A stretch of 64,000 bases of DNA from Filobasidium wieringae (taxonomy: Eukaryota > Basidiomycota > Tremellomycetes > Filobasidiales > Filobasidiaceae), in the NCBI GenBank assembly GCA_001600055.1, contig BCIV01000021.1:200290-264289 (forward strand), written 5' to 3'. Below, piece by piece: positions 20,264 through 33,051 of this stretch. Under the pieces are notes generated by a model. That model had not been told where the DNA came from. It ran no database searches and saw only the letters and a program-made list of their open reading frames with translations. Both the position numbers and the translations under genes were made by a program. How positions within the stretch are numbered: position 1 is the first letter of the stretch; every line of letters begins with the position of its first letter.

Positions 20264-23229
20264 TTAGCTTTTCTCTACAGTCTTACCGAAGAGCCTATCC
20301 CAGAGTAGGGTCTGGATTCGAAGGACATCGAGAATATGATTGGCACAAGAAGGCATCGCGCGCTTAATATGTACAACTATATTAAATGTTACAAAATATG
20401 CAAGTGAAGCAAGTCCTCTAACGGAAGTCCAGCTGATTGTAGGGATAGAATCGAAATTAGCATCCAAACAAGCAGATGGATCTGGTATCGACTGACCTTG
20501 ATTAGGAAAAGCAAGATGTTACTTAAGATATGAACGGATGTCCATCCTGTTTATCGTACAAAGGATCGAGTTCAACTCCGATCGAGAGCTGTCGATCATT
20601 TCATGACTTACCGCACGCAATGGCTGTAAACCGAGCGAATTCGATAGTGAGTGGGAGGGTTTCAAGACGGAGTCGAAGCTACTCACTCAGTTCAGGGTAT
20701 TCCCGCATTTCATTAAGACCAATTTCGGTCTACACAGATCATACATCGAGATTAGATAAGTACAAGGTTCGGAGATGGAACTGCTCACCACATCGATCTT
20801 CGCGATCAGGGCTATCAATCTCCTTGTCACCCAAGAAGTGATCAATTCGATAGCCTGGAATACAACAATAAGCCCTCAGACCAGACGTAGCCCCATATGG
20901 ACCCACCCAGATGGCTAACGTAGCCAGGAACGTGAGCTGGAAGGTATAGGGGTCTTTTGAATAGTTGAACGCGAAAAAGGGGTAAATTCCTGTCGATCGA
21001 GCCGTCAGTATCAATTCACCTTCCTCTTACAGACTCGTCGTCACTTGAGACTTACGTGAATTGGTGCCGAAATGTAAAATGGACAACCAGCCTATCATCC
21101 GTGTTATGATCAGCCTTCTTACGTCTCTCTCAAGCCAGCCTAAGCAGTACTCACCCAGGAACCCCAAGATCGTGACATTCTGCGCAACACCTCTGACATA
21201 AAACGTGATCGCCTGAGCATCCAGGTGTTCCTCATACGTCTTCCCATACCCAATCACGATCCTCAACAACTTGTGCCAGGTCCTAGTCACTTGGATGGGC
21301 TGAAGGGTTATGACGGAGAGGGAGGAGACGAGTTGAATGAGAGCGAATTGTTGTGGAGATCGCAGACGGGCAAACTATCGTAAGTCAAGTCGAGATCATC
21401 AGCTTCAAACCTTGCCCGACCTAATAACGAGAAACTCACAAGGTTTCGGTAAAAAGTGAACAAGACGACTTGAAAGAAGTACTATCAGCAGAAACGAATC
21501 GAGTCAGATGATCCAGCTACTCTACAATCGCACATTACTCACCCGATAGAGGAATAATAGCGCTCTCGATCTGATATGAGTCGAGATGATCCACACCGAC
21601 AACCCGTTGAGCAAATGGACAGCTATAACGCGGTTCGAAGCCCAGTCAGACCGTTTCAGCAAACCGTCTACTTTAAACCAGAGTTTCGATCGACTGACTA
21701 GCAATCCAGCTCCAAACCCAGATCGTTGCATCGATCGAAGTATGCGGCAACGTTTTCAAATAAAGACTAGCGAAAGCTGACAAGAGACCCCCATCTGCTT
21801 CCCATACATACGCAATGAGAACCGACTCGAAGACTCACCTTGCCCTACTATAAGGGAGAACGAAGCGATCCCTAAGACGGTCATGAACCATAAGAACCTC
21901 TTCCAACTCGCTGGAATCCTTGAGGAATATTCCCTCTCCAAAAATCTGTTTCCCAAAGCCTTCAGTCAGGCTCAACCCAGACGTCGAACAACTTCAAACG
22001 GAGCTCACGCTTTTTGTAGATCTGTCAAGCTGTGGCGATAGGTATGTCGTTTGTCCCTTTTCAATTTAGAAAAACAGACTAGAGCGGGCATGAGCATCGT
22101 AAGGAATGCCAGCGTTATCCAGAACGCTACCCGGTTCGAGCCAAAAGGGATCTCAATCTCAGATCGAGTTTCAAGGAGATGGGATGAGCTTACTTTTTCG
22201 TTCCCAATCCACTTCATCCCCGGCCTCGTGTCCCGTTCCTTCACCACCGCCGCCACCACCACCACCTACCCTCCCTCTCCTCCTCTCCCCAATCCCAAAG
22301 ACGTCCACCCAATGTGCCGCCCATCCGACCCCGAGACTAGCGAGCCAAAACGCGGTATAGCTCACGAATCCACCAAGCGAGCGTGGCCACCAGTTTAACC
22401 GATAGAGGTCGAATAGTTTGGTTATGAAAAGGAGGGCTGCTGCTAGGTATATACCTATGGGTCGAGGGCGGGTTTAGACAGAGGACTGAGCTGGGCGGTG
22501 GAAGTGTAAGAGGCCAGGACTGACCGTAGTAGTAGAACAAGAAGAACGAGAAACTGGGTTCAAAGAATCTTCTTCCCGGTTCATCATCACTGCCATTACC
22601 CGTCCCATTTCTACTCCCAGTCATATTTCCGATTCCCATTACTTCATTGCCCGACCCAGAACTGATCAAACTTTCTCCCTCATGTGCGGGAAAGGGCATA
22701 GCAACCCAAACCCAAACGAAGACGCAGGGTAGGAGGACAAGAACGAGATGTCGTTTCCACCAAGAAGTCAACCAAGATTCCACCTGCGCCTTTTCTGGTT
22801 GCAGGAAGACAAAGTACCATGGTTTCTTGCGAACCGGTCGGGAGGGGGTTGGCAGTTTGTGAGAAGACTTACGATGAGGTGTTGTTCGAGGTGATCGAGG
22901 GGAATGGGGAAAAGGTTTGGGTTTCTTTGAATTGCGGGAGATGGAATAGGGATTCGCTGCTCCTGCTCCGCCTTGCGGTGCGAAAGGTGATAAGTAAGGG
23001 GATACGGGTGGTCTCGATTTGCCCGCTCTTATTGGTGTTCTTCTTTGAGACTTGTTCGAACGAGTGGACGTCGAGCCGTAGTTCTTGTCGGGTGTGATTG
23101 GGTTTTCTATGAGCGATGAATGGGGTTGGTGGTTAGCTGGTAAAGACTTGGACGTAAGGTGGTGCTTGCTTTACCATCCCATTCCCTGTATTGTCTACGT
23201 TCACTCCCTTTACTGAGCGGAGTGAACAT
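20264..23229 (-). CDS. fungal multi-pass membrane protein, uncharacterised
   Basis: Many exons; the coding path starts at ATG 23229 (MFTPLSKGSERRQYREWD) and ends at TAA 20264-20266. The N-terminal ~120 residues are basic, Ser/Pro-rich and cytosolic-looking, up to RPVRKKPWYFVFLQPEKAQ. Then come about eight to ten hydrophobic segments, starting with HLVLVLLPCVFVWVWVAMPF. Between the first segments are a Gly/Asn loop with NxT sites (SRNGTGNGSDD) and a poly-Gly loop (about 22171-22290). Other markers: RLNWWPRSLG, LTRTWHKLLRIVIGYGK, LHFGTNSR. I recall similar fungal proteins without an assigned function and cannot name a family. Exon joints in the middle (21100-22100) are approximate. It is divergent to NBP35 with about 280 bases between the start codons. 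Confidence 0.7.
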
Positions 23230-23507
23230 GAGATTGTGCTGGTCTTAGCGTCTGAAAGAGTTTCAACTGGAACTTTCCAGGAAATTGGAACGACGAGTTA
23301 GAAAGTTGATTGATGTGATCATCCAACCAAGTCGACACCGGATGTATTTGTTCACTATACCGGATGCTATTACAAGGTAGACCGCCAGTCTCAGCTCAAA
23401 CGATATGTATTGATAATCGCCTCACCTGCTTATTTCACCTCACAACCTCTCTTTCTATAATTCCAAACATTCTAGATTCTCGCCATCAGAACACTCGCAA
23501 GCTCAAG

Positions 23508-24661
23508 ATGATAGCAGTACAGGCTCCTATAAGGGATATCCCAATACCACTCCCATCCCCTGTCCCCTTCGAGGCGACGAGCGAGATATTACCGACGGAT
23601 GTACCAGAAGATGCTAATGCGCATTGTCCAGTATGTCTCTGCTCTCTCTCCTCTCACATCTAGCAATTGCCTTACGATTGTTCATTTCATGACTACAGGG
23701 AACGGAATCCACTCAAGCGGGAAAGACCGAAGCGTGCGACGGCTGTCCAAACCAATCCATCTGTGCAGAAGGTCCTAAAGGTCCCGACCCTGACCTCCCA
23801 TTGATCCGAGAACGACTGCAAGACGTCCAGAAGAAGATCCTCGTCCTCAGTGGGAAAGGGGGAGTTGGAAAGTCGACGTTTGCAGCATGCATGAGTTGGG
23901 CGCTTGCAGCGGATGAAGAACTCCAAACGGGGATAATGGATATTGATATTTGTGGTCCATCCATCCCTCTCCTCACTGGGTTGGAGAACAGTACAATCCA
24001 TACGAGCGCTGTGGGATGGTCACCCGTCTACGCTCTCCCAAACTTGAGCGTCATGTCGATCGGTTTCCTCCTCCCTTCCAAAGCCAACGCCGTCATCTGG
24101 CGAGGACCCAAGAAGAACGGACTCATCAAACAATTCTTGAAAGATGTCGATTGGGGTTACCTGGATTATATGGTCGTCGATACTCCTCCAGGCACATCGG
24201 ACGAACATCTCTCCATCGTACAATACATGAAAGAAACCGGGATAGACGGAGCGGTGATAGTGACCACACCTCAAGAAATCTCACTCCAAGATGTCAGAAA
24301 GGAGATCGATTTCTGTCGGAAAACCGATATCCCTATTCTAGGGGTCGTTGAGAACATGTCCGGATTCGTCTGCCCTTCATGTTCCACCGAGTCTCAAATC
24401 TTCGCACCCACTTCCGGAGGAGCCGAACAGATGTCGAAAGAGATGGGGTTGGAATTCTTGGGTAAAGTCCCATTGGATCCTAGGATAGGGAAGAGTTGTG
24501 ACGAGGGGAAAAGTTTCTTGGATGAATGGCCGGATAGTCCGGCTACCGAGGCTTATTTGGATATCGTTCAGCGTGAGTCACAATCTCCTCTGGAGAAAAA
24601 TCTTGAGACTGATCTTTCCGGCGTCTTTCCAGGTATTCGAGAATTACTGGGGGACGCTTGA
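23508..24661 (+). CDS. NBP35: cytosolic Fe-S cluster assembly factor NBP35
   Basis: Three exons (23508-23630, 23699-24572, 24633-24661), about 341 residues. The N-terminal cluster motif C-x13-C-x2-C-x5-C is intact, spanning exon 1 and 2 (HCP ... [11 protein letters not shown]). The deviant Walker A is GKGGVGKST. The C-terminal CPSC, which binds the bridging 4Fe-4S cluster with Cfd1, is present. Nbp35 with Cfd1 forms the scaffold that builds 4Fe-4S clusters for cytosolic and nuclear proteins. Length and motif spacing match the family. The last exon codes for only about nine residues. Confidence 0.96.
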
Positions 24662-25194
24662 TCCTTCCCAGTTATCATTCATCCGCTCCACTCCTACCGT
24701 CCTCTTCATTCACCCTCCATCTCCTTCTCGCTCTTCGCTTCCCCTCGGCCGCTTTTTAGAATCTCGCATTGTCCCCGTTGTACCAGCTCAAATTGTAGCT
24801 CATAGATAGCCTGATCATCATAGAATCGTTAGCATCGCATACTCAATGGATAGCTGGTATGAAGCCATTGTTTTCTGAGGTGGACCGAATGGAGCATACT
24901 AGCTTGATTCAATTCAGTGTATGAGACAATCTGCCGGATGAACTATACAAATCCCAACTACGGAATATGGGCAAGAGAGGATTATGCATTGTTAGACAGG
25001 GCTGCTCCAACTTGTAATACAGTCACATCGCGGGCGACATTGCAGGATCTGTCGAGTTTGAGGAAGTTCGGGGTGTTTCTCCCCATAGCATACGGAATTC
25101 GTAGATGTCATTGTATCTGCAGTACGATATGTAACAATTACAAATCACCTCAAGTATCGTCTCATTTTCATGTAAGCAAAGAAGGCCCTGATCG
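24662..25194. other. convergent 3' flanks of NBP35 and SMN
   Basis: No gene recognised. A 94-codon plus-strand frame at 24917 runs into the SMN 3' end and has no domain-like features. Confidence 0.5.
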
Positions 25195-26596
25195 CTATTG
25201 ACCCTCTCCTGGTGGTAAGACCTGAAAGATACCACAGATGCGATCAGCTCCGATTCGCAATATCGACACAGCGGTAAGAACGGGTCTTACCTCACTCATA
25301 GCAAACCAATATCCGGCCCACCATTGTGCATTGACCGCTCTCATCGTGGCAGTCTCCCTGGTCATCTCCGTCCCACTGACGAAACCTGACGAACCCATTC
25401 CCGGATAAACGCCAGATTGAGAAGCGGGGTAGGTAGGATCTTCTTGACCTCTTTGGCTTGGACCTCGTTGTGGCTGTGACTGTATGTGAGGTGCAGATCG
25501 GGAAAAGGGAGGAGGAGAGGGTGATGCTAGGGATGCGTAATTGGGAATCCGGCGAGGTTCTGTTCGGGAGGAGGATATTCGGTCGGGTAGAGGAGGTCCA
25601 AGGGGTACGGTCTCGTTGTATTCTTGTGGTTGATAGATGACGTCGAAATGGGTTGTCTGTTGTTGGGAAGGAGAAGGAGGAGCGAAGGAGGGAGACGGGG
25701 GTTGGTAGGATGGGGATTGCATTCGGTAGGGGTTTGGTGGTAGCGCTTCGGATTGTCTGGGATCACCAGCCTCGATGCGAACTCGTTTATTCGCTATCAA
25801 TTCATTCGCAAATCAGTACGTTGCAATCTCGGTCGCTGTCGACAACGAGAAAGACTCACTCGGCAAGTACGGGTTCAGCACATGTCCTTCGCTTCTGCCC
25901 GAATCTCCCGCCTTCCTCTTGCCCTTGTTATTCTTCTTTCCCTTCTTATTCGACCCAGTTCCCGACCCAGAACCTTTCTGAAAGCTATCCGTACTAATTC
26001 CTGTATCCATCATGATGGGCTTGGCAGCTGGATCGAGGACAGGATCGTAGGTGGTATACCATCTACTCCGAATCAAACTTTTCGTTAGAGATCAGTTTGA
26101 TGTGGTATTGGAGAAAAGACGGAAGGTAGGACTCACTTTGAGTTTTTGTGAGTCGCGCTTGCTAGGGGTTGACCCATTGCGAGTGCTGCTGTGGCTTTGT
26201 CTAACCATGTTCCTGGACCAGGGTTGTGTAGCTGTACAGGGAGGTAAGTTCAGAAGCCCATATCGAAATGTAACAGATAAAGAAAATTCGAAAACTGTAA
26301 TGAGGACATACCTCGAATTCTTCCTTGGCAGCATCGAACGCATTTATCAACTCCCGATCATCCCAAGCTCCTCCTCCAGAGAAGCTTATAGGGATGCTCA
26401 ACCCTGTGAGGTCTGCATCTGCGGGCGTGTTGTCTTCCGCTTCTTCCTGGTAAATGGTGTTCTCATCCTCTTCATCGCCTTCCATCATGGCTTGTACGTC
26501 AAGGCCTTGAGCAGCTAACGCGGAACTGATAGGTGAAAGATTAGACGGCCCTGGAATCGATCCTCCGTTCATGAAGTCTTCCTCGAGGTCTGACAT
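25195..26596 (-). CDS. survival motor neuron (SMN) homologue
   Basis: About five exons from ATG 26596 to TAG 25195-25197, roughly 330 residues. The N-terminal Gemin2-binding segment is clear (AWDDRELINAFDAAKEEFE, followed after an intron by LHNPGPGTWLDKA). The middle is a Lys/Gly-rich basic patch (KKGKKNNKGKRK) and a Pro/Ser-rich region. The C-terminus holds a YG-box-like helix (AQWWAGYWFAMSE) used for SMN oligomerisation. No Tudor domain is visible, as is common for short fungal SMN proteins. Function by family: assembly of Sm rings on spliceosomal snRNAs. The last exon adds only VLPPGEGQ. It is divergent to the arginine methyltransferase gene. Confidence 0.85.
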
Positions 26597-26909
26597 GATG
26601 TTGAGACAATTTTGCGTTAGGATGCTCAGATCGATTGGCTTGGTCTCAATTTCTACGATTCTGTAGAGATTCTAGTGGAAGTCCCAGTTCCAAGTGAAGC
26701 TGATGTTATCAATAATTGATAATCGAGCAAGTAAATACACGTCTGCCACCGTAATTTTACATCCGCCCGCGGTGTGATGCTTATCAAAACTTATTCCATA
26801 TTTCAAGATTTCAACCAGCAGCTCGAGCATTCTCAAGCGACAGTCAAGAACACACGTACCCTCACTCTCCTCTCACCTAGTCCTATCTACCTCTTCCATT
26901 CTCTTAAAA
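26597..26909. promoter_or_regulatory. bidirectional promoter between SMN and PRMT1
   Basis: 313 bases separate the two diverging start codons. No other gene fits. Pyrimidine-rich tracts precede the PRMT1 ATG (CTCTCCTCTCACC...). Confidence 0.6.
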
Positions 26910-28585
<1,676 letters not shown>

Positions 28586-28921
28586 ACGACTTCTACGAGT
28601 TTTTGGGTTGTTTGGATGTACTGCACCGAGCATTTATGTTGTTTAGAGATCATGACTTGATGACTTGACATCATTTACCGGCTGTGTCAGTGTTGTAAGA
28701 GAGTTGCACAGAACTAACTCACAAACTACTGCTGAGCAGCCTCCCGACCATCGCCATAACGCATATGCCTTTTCACTGCGGATCCTTGGGAACTTAGAAA
28801 TGCACATGTCACTCCTAAAGATACCTAGGTCGTCTGAGCGATGCAGGTGTGCATGCATGCCGATCGTGAAGACCCACCGCATACTTGAGCTTGAACCACA
28901 CACATAACCCGCAGGTTCAGT
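28586..28921. other. PRMT1 3' flank and THP3-like gene promoter
   Basis: No gene recognised. Confidence 0.4.
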
Positions 28922-31199
28922 ATGTCTGCTATCTCCAGGGACGATTTCAAGTCAGTCTGAAAGATGTCGAACTTGTAGCATATCAGCAGTAACTGATCTA
29001 TTGCCATCTCATATTCCTCTTTATCATTGCTCGTGGTCCACTTTATCGATCTCTTTGCAAACCCATTGACATGGATGATTCCTGATGTCTCAGGGCGTTC
29101 GTGTCGAAGTCCCTTGGCCTGGCTTCGAATCAATACAAGACTGCCGTTTCTGAGGACATCAAACTTGTAAGCACACCGATCTTTTCCGTAGCTATCGTCA
29201 ATGTCGTCCTCAATTATCTGCCTCGTTCTGTATGTTAGCTGGCCAAGAGGATATACTCAGGAGATCAAGCGGTTCTTAGTATGGACTGGCATACGGCAGA
29301 TCCCTACCTTTGGAGTCCAGCTTTAGCGAAGCAAGCAGCCGTAATGAAGATGAACCCTAATATGGCTGCCAGTACTTCTGAGCAGAAATCTTTCACACCG
29401 ATATCTCTTGGTGGAGGCGGAGTGAAAGGCAAAGCTTCCATATCGCAGCAACAACAGTTCAATCTCCTCTCTCCCAGTCAATTCCCTCCTCTCGGTGCAA
29501 CAGCTACTTCAAACCATTCATCCGTGAAACAACCCCCTCCTCCTCCTCCCCCAGAATCACCTACTCCATCATCTTCCACATTGAATACTAATACTACATT
29601 GACGAAACAACAGAAAAAACGGAAATCGACTCAGATGTTTGCATCCGTGGGTCTCAACGAGTCTGAGGAAGAGAGAAGACAAAAGGAAAAACGAGCAAGA
29701 CGATTCGAAAGGGAGATTGGAATTGAAAAGCTGAGAGAACAGGGAGCCATACAAGACGAAGAGGAAGAGGTTCATGCTCCTGTAGGGGATTACGGTGGAT
29801 CAGGGCTGGCTGCTCGATTAGGCATGAGAACAGGTAGAAGCGGGAGGGGTAATAGAGCTGGGTATAGTATAGGTGGCTTGGAGCAGGAGGAGCCCGAGGC
29901 CGATCCCGTAAGTCGCCGCGCCTGTTATACCTGTTTGAATCGACTGACCAGAGTAAACGTTCGTCATACAGAATGTTATAAATTGGGACAGGTATACCAT
30001 CAAAGGAACCAGTACACAAATCGAGAAAAGCTATCTCCGTCTAACCAGTGTACGCCTTACAGCTTTGCTAACATTGTCGTTTTGGAGATTGACTCGAGAT
30101 TTTAGGCTCCAAACCCAAGTAATATTCGGCCACTGAACATATTAGAAAAGACCTTAGCGCATCTCATCTCGATATGGAGTGCAAATTCGAAGGAATACCC
30201 ATGGATATGCGATCAGTTCAAGAGTATGCGGCAAGACTTGACGGTATGTGTGGGATCGATAGAAGATCAGAACTATCACTGAGAAATTACCTCATGACAC
30301 AGGTTCAGCGTATCAAGAACGATTTCACGGTCAAGGTTTACGAGTCGCATGCGAAGATTGCTTTGACAGCCGTGAGTATCATGGCCTGCCTATACTCCGT
30401 TACTTTACATCATACAAATCAGGCTTCTTTCATATATAGGGTGACCTGGGCGAGTACAACCAATGCCAATCAGTATTGAAACAGCTTTATGAACATGGTC
30501 TTCCTGGTAATCCCGCTGAATTCCTGAGTTACCGTATTCTCTATATGATCCATACCAAAAACATGACTGGTCAGCCAAAATTTTCCTGAAACTGTCGAAC
30601 TGGAGCTAACGGCTTGCGGGGGATACAGAGTTAGGTCGAGCGGTGGCGAGATTGTCATCGATACAAAAACGAGAGCCAAGTATCGCCCACGCTTTATCGG
30701 TGCATACGGCTATAACTACAGGCAACTATCACAAGCTCTTCAAATTGTACATTTCGGCACCCAAGCTGAGCTCTTACTTGATGGACCATTTCGTCGAGCG
30801 AGAGAGAGTTGCGGCACTGGGAAAGATATCGAAAGCGTGAGCGACTTCACTGAACACTGACTGATGAAACGGTTTAAACTGAACATCACGCTTCTCCTGA
30901 GAACAGCTACCTAACTATTCCTCTAGAATTCGTCACTCGTGAGCTGGGCTTTGTTGACGAACAAGACCAGCCTCAAATCCTAGATCTATGCGATCTCCTT
31001 AAGAAAACGAATGCCACAGAATATTCCACCCCCAATGCACGGAACATGATCAACAAGGCCGATTTCGATGCAGAAAGAAATCGGAGGGTCGATAATCAGT
31101 TGCTAGGGGAGATCACCTGGAACTGCAGAGCCAATGCTGTTGCTTGTGAGGCGGCTGCGCAGGGATATAAGACTGTCGATATCAAGGGGCAGAAATAGG
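28922..31199 (+). CDS. SAC3/GANP-domain protein, THP3/LENG8-like
   Basis: Multi-exon gene starting [10 protein letters not shown] (28922) and ending KGQK at TAG 31197-31199. The N-terminal half contains [18 protein letters not shown], Gln/Pro-rich disorder and a Lys/Arg-rich helix ([17 protein letters not shown]). The C-terminal half is the SAC3/GANP-PCI region with the THP3 hallmark [34 protein letters not shown], and [15 protein letters not shown], ending [19 protein letters not shown]. Thp3/LENG8 proteins act with Csn12 in transcription-coupled mRNA processing; this role is from family knowledge. The exon joints around 29900-30120 were set by phase ([12 protein letters not shown] and LTS|APNPSN). 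Confidence 0.88.
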
Positions 31200-31471
31200 C
31201 GAAGGCAGGGGTATCGAACGTAAGCGAAACGAATGCTGATATTCTCTTGTTTCACCACGAGTAGAGGGGGCTTGATGCACCTATTTGGGGTTCGACGAGC
31301 ACCAGGCTACACCTATGAATCATTCATCTCATCCCTCATACATCTGGTCATTTTCGATTTTACCCGAGGCGTTGTGACATCCGACAGTATCGCTCAGGCT
31401 TGTATCATATACACCGCGTTGTACAGTATGGCGACTGCACCTGTGATCCTCATGGCATCATTTTCGCAAGA

Positions 31472-31898
31472 TCACCCTTTGCGCATACCCGGTCCGTCTA
31501 CGCTCCCTTCTTTCTTGAGCGCTGGAAAGACTTGTTGCCTGTGTTTGCATAATATCAGATACCCAGCGGGAAGGATTGACACGATCGTTCTTAGCTACCT
31601 CCATTGATCGTATACCTATTCCGAGAAGCATCGAGTGAGCCATTGCCAGCATTAAGAAGGTACCAAACATACCATTGTCTTTGTCCTGACTTCAAACTTG
31701 TCCTTGATCAAATCAAAGTCCGGTTTCACTTGAGCAAGGACTTCCAACAACAACTTGATCTTGTCATCCTTGGTCCAGCCTTTAGCTTTGCTTTGGTGAC
31801 TGTGAGGTAGTCGAGGGGAGGGAGGAAGAGGAAGTGGAGTCGTCCCGGGTGTAAGGTTTGGGTTCCTCTGTCTTGACTTTCTTGGGTGAACGAGGCAT
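31472..31898 (-). pseudogene. SANT/Myb-like gene, copy D, with one frame disruption
   Basis: ATG 31898 opens MPRSPKKVKTEEPKPYTRDD, with a SUMO-like VKTE and the family KPY. The frame runs into TAA in the linker. Shifted by one base, the SANT domain continues intact: KGWTKDDKIKLLLEVL, KPDFDLIKDKF, then exon 2 VYDQWR and exon 3 QQVFPALKKEGS to TGA 31472-31474. Both downstream introns keep good GT and AG ends. This is either a young pseudogene or an indel in the assembly (C-runs lie in the linker). It is head-to-head with copy E. Confidence 0.7.
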
Positions 31899-32267
31899 GT
31901 CGTGCTTGTTTCAGATTCGGGAATGGCAATAAACTATTCAAGAGACCAAGAGAGTAGCTAGAGTAGTGTCAAGAATAGCAAGAATCTAGTTTTACCTGAG
32001 AGAATGGGACGACGGAAAAGGACGACCAGACCACACTCGATCCTACCTTTGAACTGCTGGTAGCAAACTATAAGAAGCCTCCTTTGGATGTTTCGCGTGA
32101 AACTCGAATCGAGAGGATCCGCGCGTGAGTAGATTTCTGACAACGTTCGGACCGGTTATGATCTTTGGTTGCTTGGTTGAAGTACGAAGTACAAGAAAAT
32201 AGAATCACAATGCTACCTGTTTCGTAGCTCAGTTGTGCACTGTTGTTCCACTAAACAACAGCCGAAC
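31899..32267. other. divergent upstream region of SANT copies D and E
   Basis: About 370 bases between two diverging family members. No further gene seen. Confidence 0.5.
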
Positions 32268-32720
32268 ATGCCTAAAGCAGCTAAACAACCAAAGCTGGAG
32301 GACGATACAAAGCCATATCCTTCTCCAAGCGCTACTTCCTCCCCTACCAAACAAGCCGCCTCCCTAACAAACAATCACCTAAGAAATGGAGCAAGGAGGA
32401 CAAGATCGATCTCCTCGTTCGAGTCGTCAGCGCTGCTGCGCCGGATTGGCAGGTCAGTCTCGCACGATTTGCCAACAGAGGCCGAGACGGCCGCGTTGCC
32501 ACGGCTGAATAATTGAAACACTGGTACTGATTAGATCTGAAAAATAGGCTATAGCTGATGATCTGGGAGGAGGAAGGACAAAGAGTCAGGTTCATGATCA
32601 GTGGAGGTTCGTCTTTCAATTCCATACTTGCTTGAAGGTACACACTAATCTGTCGGATCTGGTAGACAACATATTCTTCCGACGCTCAAGAAGGAGGGGA
32701 GGGTTAGTAAAACGGAATGA
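32268..32720 (+). pseudogene. SANT/Myb-like gene, copy E, with one frame disruption
   Basis: ATG 32268 opens MPKAAKQPKLEDDTKPYPSP. In the linker the frame is lost, near a CCC run at about 32362; one extra C would restore the reading from the KPY segment into the domain. Downstream everything is intact: KWSKEDKIDLLVRVV, APDWQ (donor gtcagt), AIADDLGGGRTKSQVHDQWR (donor gttcgt), QHILPTLKKEGR to TGA 32718-32720. Intron 2 sits at the same place as in D, F and G. It could be a real null allele or an assembly error. Confidence 0.7.
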
Positions 32721-33051
32721 AGAGGACAAGAAAGGTGGACATTCGCGTACTACCGCTCGCAAATATTCTTGAGTCCATCCTGCCTGCAATTAGACCAGTA
32801 GACAACGATGCGATTGTATTGGAAGTTGCCTTATTGCCTTGTCAGCATGTCTGAACGGAAGTTCTGGTGCTTGGAGGTTCCGGAAGCTTTGTTGTATTTT
32901 GCAGCCGCGAGATCTGGACATGACATATCATCACTCGCAAGCTTAGCAATTGCTTGCAATGATCTCTGTTGCGATAGCGATCACGAATTTAGACTATCAT
33001 ACCTTGAATTAAAATAGCTCGAAACAGAACGGATCTCTTGGGGCATCAATA
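32721..33051. other. upstream region of the SGNH hydrolase gene
   Basis: No gene recognised. Confidence 0.4.

Noticed and set aside
24917..25201. 94-codon plus-strand frame
   Set aside because: Sits in the convergent 3' flank of NBP35 and SMN, with mixed composition and no family features.
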